Source: Scatomorpha sp040765295 (GTDB lineage: Bacteria > Bacillota > Clostridia > Oscillospirales > Oscillospiraceae). From it: DNA of 64,000 nt. The notes below the pieces were generated by a model. That model worked only from the letters and a program-made list of their open reading frames with translations. It had not been told where the DNA came from and searched no databases. Below, in pieces: positions 60,167 through 64,000 of this stretch (its first letter is position 1; the number at the start of each line of letters is the position of its first letter). The translations under genes and the position numbers were made by a program. The stretch is taken from the NCBI GenBank assembly GCA_040765295.1, contig JAXGSB010000001.1, positions 434,001 through 498,000 on the forward strand, in the 5' to 3' direction.

Positions 60167-61591
60167 GTGTTAAACAAAGAAAAGACGATGGAAAAAATAG
60201 TTGCGCTTTGTAAGAATCGCGGCTTTATTTATTCCGGCAGCGAACTTTACGGAGGTCTGGCCAATACATGGGACTACGGTCCTTTGGGTGTGGAGCTCAA
60301 AAACAATGTAAAACGAGCCTGGTGGAAGAAGTTTGTTCAAGAGAGCAAACTTAATGTGGGTGTTGATGCGGCCATACTCATGAATCCCAGAGTCTGGGAG
60401 GCTTCGGGACATGTGAGCACCTTCAACGATCCTCTTATCGACTGCAAAGCCTGCAAGTCGCGTTTCAGAGCCGACAAGCTCATCGAGGATTATCTAAGCG
60501 AAAATCCCGTAGAGGGAGTCGTTGTTGAGGCAATGAAGGATGAAGATATGCTTGAGTTTGTCAGGGAACATAAGACACCCTGTCCGAACTGCGGAAAGTT
60601 CGACTTTACAGACATCAGAAAGTTCAATCTCATGTTCAAAACGCATCAGGGAGTCACGGAGGACAGCGCCTCCGAGGTCTATCTCAGGCCCGAAACTGCG
60701 CAGGGAATTTTCGTGAACTTTAAGAATGTTCTCAGAACTACAAGAAGAAAGCTGCCCTTCGGCATCTGCCAAATCGGCAAGAGTTTCCGCAACGAAATCA
60801 CACCCGGGAACTTCATCTTCAGAACGAGGGAATTTGAGCAGCTTGAGCTGGAATTCTTCTGCGAGCCGGGAACAGACCTCGAATGGTTCGAATACTGGAG
60901 AAATTTCTGTAAGGAATGGCTTTTAAAGCTCAATATAAAGGAAGAAAATCTCAGGCTCCGCGACCACGAGCAAGAGGAGCTCTCATTCTACTCCAAGGCT
61001 ACAACCGACTTTGAATACCTCTTCCCCTTCGGCTGGGGTGAACTATGGGGTATTGCCGACAGGACAGACTACGACTTAAAGCGGCATCAGGAGTTCTCGG
61101 GCCAGGATCTCAGCTACTACGATCAAGCCAATAACGAGAGATTTATCCCCTATGTCGTAGAGCCCTCTCTGGGCGTCGACAGAATGACGCTTGCTTTCCT
61201 GGTTGAAGCCTACGACGAAGAAGTCATCAATGCCGAAAAGAACGACACAAGGGTGGTTCTTCGTTTCCATCCGGCTCTTGCGCCGTTCAAGGCTGCCGTC
61301 CTGCCTCTAAGCAAGAAAGAAAGACTTAAGAATGTGGCGGAAGAACTGCAAGCGGAGCTTTCCAAGTATATGACCTGCGACTACGACGAAACGGGCTCTA
61401 TAGGAAAGCGCTACAGAAGACAGGATGAAATCGGCACACCCTACTGCATCACCGTCGACTTCGAGACAGTCGGGGAAGAGGGAGAGTCGGGAGACGGAGC
61501 CGTCACAATAAGAGAAAGAGACAGCATGGAGCAGGTGAGGCTCCCCATAAGTGATGTTAAAGACTATATTTTAGAAAAAGTATTTTATTAA
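60167..61591 (+). CDS. glyQS: Glycine--tRNA ligase, single-chain type
   Basis: This 474-residue homodimeric class II synthetase charges tRNA-Gly; it is the eukaryote/archaea-like form found in many Firmicutes, not the two-subunit enzyme. Visible parts are GGLANTWDYGPLGVELKNN, a zinc-like CxxC pair set (DCKACKSRF and CPNCGKFDF), motif 2 region SFRNEITPGNFIFRTREFEQLELEFF, motif 3 PSLGVDRMTLAFL and the C-terminal anticodon-binding domain. The start is GTG 60167, with AAGGGG six bases upstream. It ends 11 bases before nadE. Confidence 0.96.
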   Translation: MLNKEKTMEKIVALCKNRGFIYSGSELYGGLANTWDYGPLGVELKNNVKRAWWKKFVQESKLNVGVDAAILMNPRVWEASGHVSTFNDPLIDCKACKSRFRADKLIEDYLSENPVEGVVVEAMKDEDMLEFVREHKTPCPNCGKFDFTDIRKFNLMFKTHQGVTEDSASEVYLRPETAQGIFVNFKNVLRTTRRKLPFGICQIGKSFRNEITPGNFIFRTREFEQLELEFFCEPGTDLEWFEYWRNFCKEWLLKLNIKEENLRLRDHEQEELSFYSKATTDFEYLFPFGWGELWGIADRTDYDLKRHQEFSGQDLSYYDQANNERFIPYVVEPSLGVDRMTLAFLVEAYDEEVINAEKNDTRVVLRFHPALAPFKAAVLPLSKKERLKNVAEELQAELSKYMTCDYDETGSIGKRYRRQDEIGTPYCITVDFETVGEEGESGDGAVTIRERDSMEQVRLPISDVKDYILEKVFY

Positions 61592-61602
61592 CGGGTGATA
61601 AT

Positions 61603-63501
61603 ATGAGAGACGGTTTTGTAAAAATTAAGGCTGCAGCTCCGGAAATCAAGGTGGCGGATACCGAGCACAACGCCGAAAAAATAATTGAAATAATAGAAAG
61701 GGCCGATTCCGACGGAGTTAAAGTGCTTGTTTTGCCCGAGCTTTGCACCACGGGCGCAAGCTGCCGTGAGCTTTACTATCAAAAGCATCTGCTCAGCGCT
61801 TCCGACAAGGCCCTGCAGAAAATTGCCGGCGCCACGGCAGGCCGCGATATGCTGGTATTCATAGGAGCGCCCCTTGCGCATGAGGGCAAACTCTATTCTG
61901 CGGCTGCCGCAATCTACGACGGAAAAATTCTGGCCTTTGTTCCTAAGGAAAGCGCCTCAAACGACGGCGTTTTCGACGCTGCGCCCGAGTTTGAGACACA
62001 GATTTACAGCGAAAGCTTTTCTTGGGTGAGCTTGCTTCCTCGAGCAATCTTCTCACATAAGGCTGTAAGCGGACTCAATGTGGCGCCGATATTCTCGGCC
62101 GACAGACAGGCGGCTCTGAGCCCGCTCTATGAGCTCTGCGCAAACGGGGCTTTGATTCTTGCGGAACTCAGCAGTGAGCCTATGAGAATATGTTCCAAGA
62201 ATCAAACTTCGGCACAACTCAGGGCAGAGTCCGAGAAATACTCTGCGGCAATAGCTTCCGCAGCTCCCGGCGAGGGCGAGTCCACTACGGATTATGTTTA
62301 TTCCGGTCTCAGCCTTATATACGAGGCGGGAGAACAGCTCTCCTGCGGAGAGTTCGGAGCTTCCGCCATGAGCGAAATTGATATCGACTACCTTATCGAC
62401 AGGCGCCGCCGCATGAAGACCTTCAAGTCCACAGATAGCTTCGACGATAGAAGAATAGAGTGGGGATCAAGTGAGGTCGGCGAGTGCAGGCTGACAAGAG
62501 AATATAAAAAACTCCCCTTTGTTCCGGAAAAAGACGAACTGGAAGAGTTTTGTGAGAGAGCCATGCTGATTCAAGCCATGGGCATTAAAAAACGTATGGA
62601 ATACACCGAGCTCTATAAGCCGGTAATAGGTGTTTCCGGGGGAGTAGACTCAACTCTCGTAGTGCTATCCTGCGCAAAAGCGCTCGATATGCTGGGGATG
62701 CCGAGAGAGAATCTAATTGCGGTGACCATGCCCTGCTTCGGAACGACCGAAAGGACGAAGTCCAATGCCGTAATAATAGCCGAGCAGCTCGGCGCAACGC
62801 TTAGAGTTATCCCGATAGACGAGAGCGTGAAAGCGCACTTTAAAATAATCGACCACTCGCTCTACGACTACAGCGTCGTCTTCGAAAATGTCCAAGCAAG
62901 AGAGCGTACAATGGCGCTTTTAAACATAGCGAACAAGGTAGGCGGCATACATGTCGGCACAAAGGACTTAAGCGAGCAGGCCGACGGCTGGTGCACCTTT
63001 AACGGTGACCAGATTTCCAACTACGACATCAACGCGGGACTCACAAAGACTATGGTGCAGGCAGTAGTGAGGCACTATGCGGAAAAGACAGCAGACAAGA
63101 TTTTAAGCGATGCGCTTTTCGATATACTCGACACTCCCGTCACCCCGGAACTTCTGCCAATCTCCGAGCGGGGCGAGCTTCTTCAAAAGAGCGAAGACAG
63201 CGTGGGTCCCTACTCGTTGCAGGATTTCTTCCTATATCACATGCTTATGAGAGGCACCGAGCCCAAAAAGCTCATCAGAATCTCCGAGTATGTGTTCAAG
63301 GGAGAATACGACAGGAAGACGCTGGTAAAGTGGCTCTTAAGCTACTCCAAGAGGCTTTTTGTACAGCAGTTTAAACGTTCGACAACGGCAGACGGTCCCG
63401 AGCAGATGGGCTTTACCTTCTCGCCGAGGACAGGATATAAAATGCCCTCAGATGCCGAAAGTACACTCTGGCTCAAGGCTTTAGACGAGATAAAACTATA
63501 A
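61603..63501 (+). CDS. nadE: NAD+ synthase with altered glutaminase domain
   Basis: This 632-residue protein joins an N-terminal nitrilase-like glutaminase domain (1-~270) to a synthetase domain with the PP-loop SGGVDST (about 348). GTKDLSEQADGWCTFNGDQISNYDINAGLTKTMV is typical. In the glutaminase domain the Glu (LPELCTTG) and Lys (VPKESAS) are kept and GEGESTTDYVYSG is intact. The catalytic Cys motif (usually EICED) aligns with PIFSAD, so Ser165 replaces it. The enzyme probably uses free ammonia or depends on another ammonia source. It is the second gene after glyQS and ends with its own terminator. Confidence 0.9.
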   Translation: MRDGFVKIKAAAPEIKVADTEHNAEKIIEIIERADSDGVKVLVLPELCTTGASCRELYYQKHLLSASDKALQKIAGATAGRDMLVFIGAPLAHEGKLYSAAAAIYDGKILAFVPKESASNDGVFDAAPEFETQIYSESFSWVSLLPRAIFSHKAVSGLNVAPIFSADRQAALSPLYELCANGALILAELSSEPMRICSKNQTSAQLRAESEKYSAAIASAAPGEGESTTDYVYSGLSLIYEAGEQLSCGEFGASAMSEIDIDYLIDRRRRMKTFKSTDSFDDRRIEWGSSEVGECRLTREYKKLPFVPEKDELEEFCERAMLIQAMGIKKRMEYTELYKPVIGVSGGVDSTLVVLSCAKALDMLGMPRENLIAVTMPCFGTTERTKSNAVIIAEQLGATLRVIPIDESVKAHFKIIDHSLYDYSVVFENVQARERTMALLNIANKVGGIHVGTKDLSEQADGWCTFNGDQISNYDINAGLTKTMVQAVVRHYAEKTADKILSDALFDILDTPVTPELLPISERGELLQKSEDSVGPYSLQDFFLYHMLMRGTEPKKLIRISEYVFKGEYDRKTLVKWLLSYSKRLFVQQFKRSTTADGPEQMGFTFSPRTGYKMPSDAESTLWLKALDEIKL

Positions 63502-63509
63502 ATAATCTT

Positions 63510-63541
63510 AAAAAGCTCGGAGTATTTCGGGCTTTTTCGTT
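63510..63541 (+). terminator. Terminator after nadE
   Basis: AAAAAGCTCG pairs with CGGGCTTTTT (one G-U pair), the 3' arm itself providing the T-run, nine bases after the nadE stop. Confidence 0.85.
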
Positions 63542-63576
63542 TTTTGTGGACAATTGGTAAAAAAACAGCGAAAATC

Positions 63577-63605
63577 TTGTATAAGAAGGCGGAGTTTGGT
63601 ATAAT
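63577..63605 (+). promoter_or_regulatory. Promoter of the gdpP-like gene
   Basis: TTGTAT (63577-63582) and a perfect TATAAT (63600-63605) are spaced by 17 bases, about 28 bases before the ATG. Confidence 0.75.
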
Positions 63606-63632
63606 CTTAAAACCAAAAATCATGGAGGAAAC

Positions 63633-64000
63633 ATGAATAAGAAGATTCAGAACCTAATTGAGCAAAAGATTTGGGTTTATCTCGTTCCGCTCTTCATATT
63701 TGCGATTATAAGTCTGCTCACTAAGCAATTCTATGTGGCGGCGGTGCAGGCTTTTCTTATCCTGGTTTTTCTCATATATCACTTCATATTGCATAAGAAA
63801 AAGGAAAAAGATTTTCTGAGTATTATGGAGTCGCTGCGTAAAGATACAGATCTGGCCAAAAATTTTTCGCTTCTCAACTTCCCTCTGCCGATGGTAATAC
63901 TGGCGCTCGAAAACGACGCTTTGGTGTGGGGCAACAGGAGCTTCTATGAGATAAATAAGAGAGTAAACAAGAGAGTAGATGCAAGAGTGCAGGATTTTAT
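63633..64000 (+). CDS. gdpP: GdpP-like c-di-AMP phosphodiesterase (5' part only)
   Basis: The first ~122 residues are inside the window, with GGAGG four bases before the ATG. They show two closely spaced transmembrane helices (about 13-30 and 34-52), a basic linker (HKKKEKD) and the start of a PAS-like domain (NFPLPMVILALENDALVWGNRSFYEI). This is the N-terminal layout of GdpP/YybT proteins, which continue with a degenerate GGDEF and a DHH-DHHA1 phosphodiesterase that cleaves c-di-AMP. The catalytic part lies beyond the window, so the name is a good but incomplete guess. Confidence 0.8.
   Translation, partial: MNKKIQNLIEQKIWVYLVPLFIFAIISLLTKQFYVAAVQAFLILVFLIYHFILHKKKEKDFLSIMESLRKDTDLAKNFSLLNFPLPMVILALENDALVWGNRSFYEINKRVNKRVDARVQDF

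Overview
The window looks like chromosomal DNA of a Gram-positive anaerobe of the class Clostridia, probably a gut or rumen lineage; I cannot name the genus. The grounds are strong AGGAGG-type ribosome sites, sigma-A-like promoters, frequent TTG and GTG starts, a cysteine T-box ahead of cysE-cysS, the rimP-nusA-ylxR-ylxQ-infB-rbfA order, long-form Hpf, a single-chain glycyl-tRNA synthetase, lipoproteins, an SPKTG-type sortase signal, and 2-hydroxyacyl-CoA dehydratase-family enzymes with nickel accessory proteins.

Layout. 1-3335 is an accessory stretch: a truncated MalT/LuxR-type regulator, a small unknown protein and a surface protein with two Shr-like domains. tRNA-Leu(GAG) and a Gpi18-like glycosyltransferase follow on the minus strand. 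4927-20515 is the information-processing core: rpoB-rpoC under one strong promoter, then rimP-nusA-rnpM(ylxR)-ylxQ-infB-rbfA-nrnA-truB-ribF under a second promoter that carries a terminator-like hairpin in its leader. 20561-25734 (minus) holds a NatAB-like ABC exporter, an anchored PQQ-type beta-propeller and a rhomboid-like protein with a zinc ribbon. 25883-29293 holds an RlmB-type methyltransferase and an 859-residue protein that reads as a catalytically dead P-type ATPase. Two insertion sequences are nested at its stop codon: an IS481-like element with a 25-bp target duplication and, inside one copy of that duplication, an IS30 element with a 15-bp duplication. An EF-G paralogue, two lipoproteins and a sortase-anchored protein between two copies of a dispersed repeat come next, followed by T-box-cysE-cysS.

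40605-47105 is the most unusual region. A divergent locus combines CooT (nickel), a His-rich CooJ-like protein and CooC (nickel-insertion ATPase) with two subunits of the 2-hydroxyacyl-CoA dehydratase/benzoyl-CoA reductase family, their ATP-dependent activase, a 51-residue membrane peptide and a short protein resembling part of acetyl-CoA synthase with a Cx2Cx5C cluster motif. No CO dehydrogenase catalytic subunit is seen. My inference is an ATP-driven Ni/Fe-S reductase system of unknown substrate.

47161-64000 is mostly housekeeping: a LysE exporter, a nitroreductase, glgB-glgA-capA, lysA-deoC, prmA and hpf, an LRR membrane protein, an M29 aminopeptidase, glyQS, a nadE whose glutaminase domain seems to lack its catalytic cysteine, and the start of gdpP.
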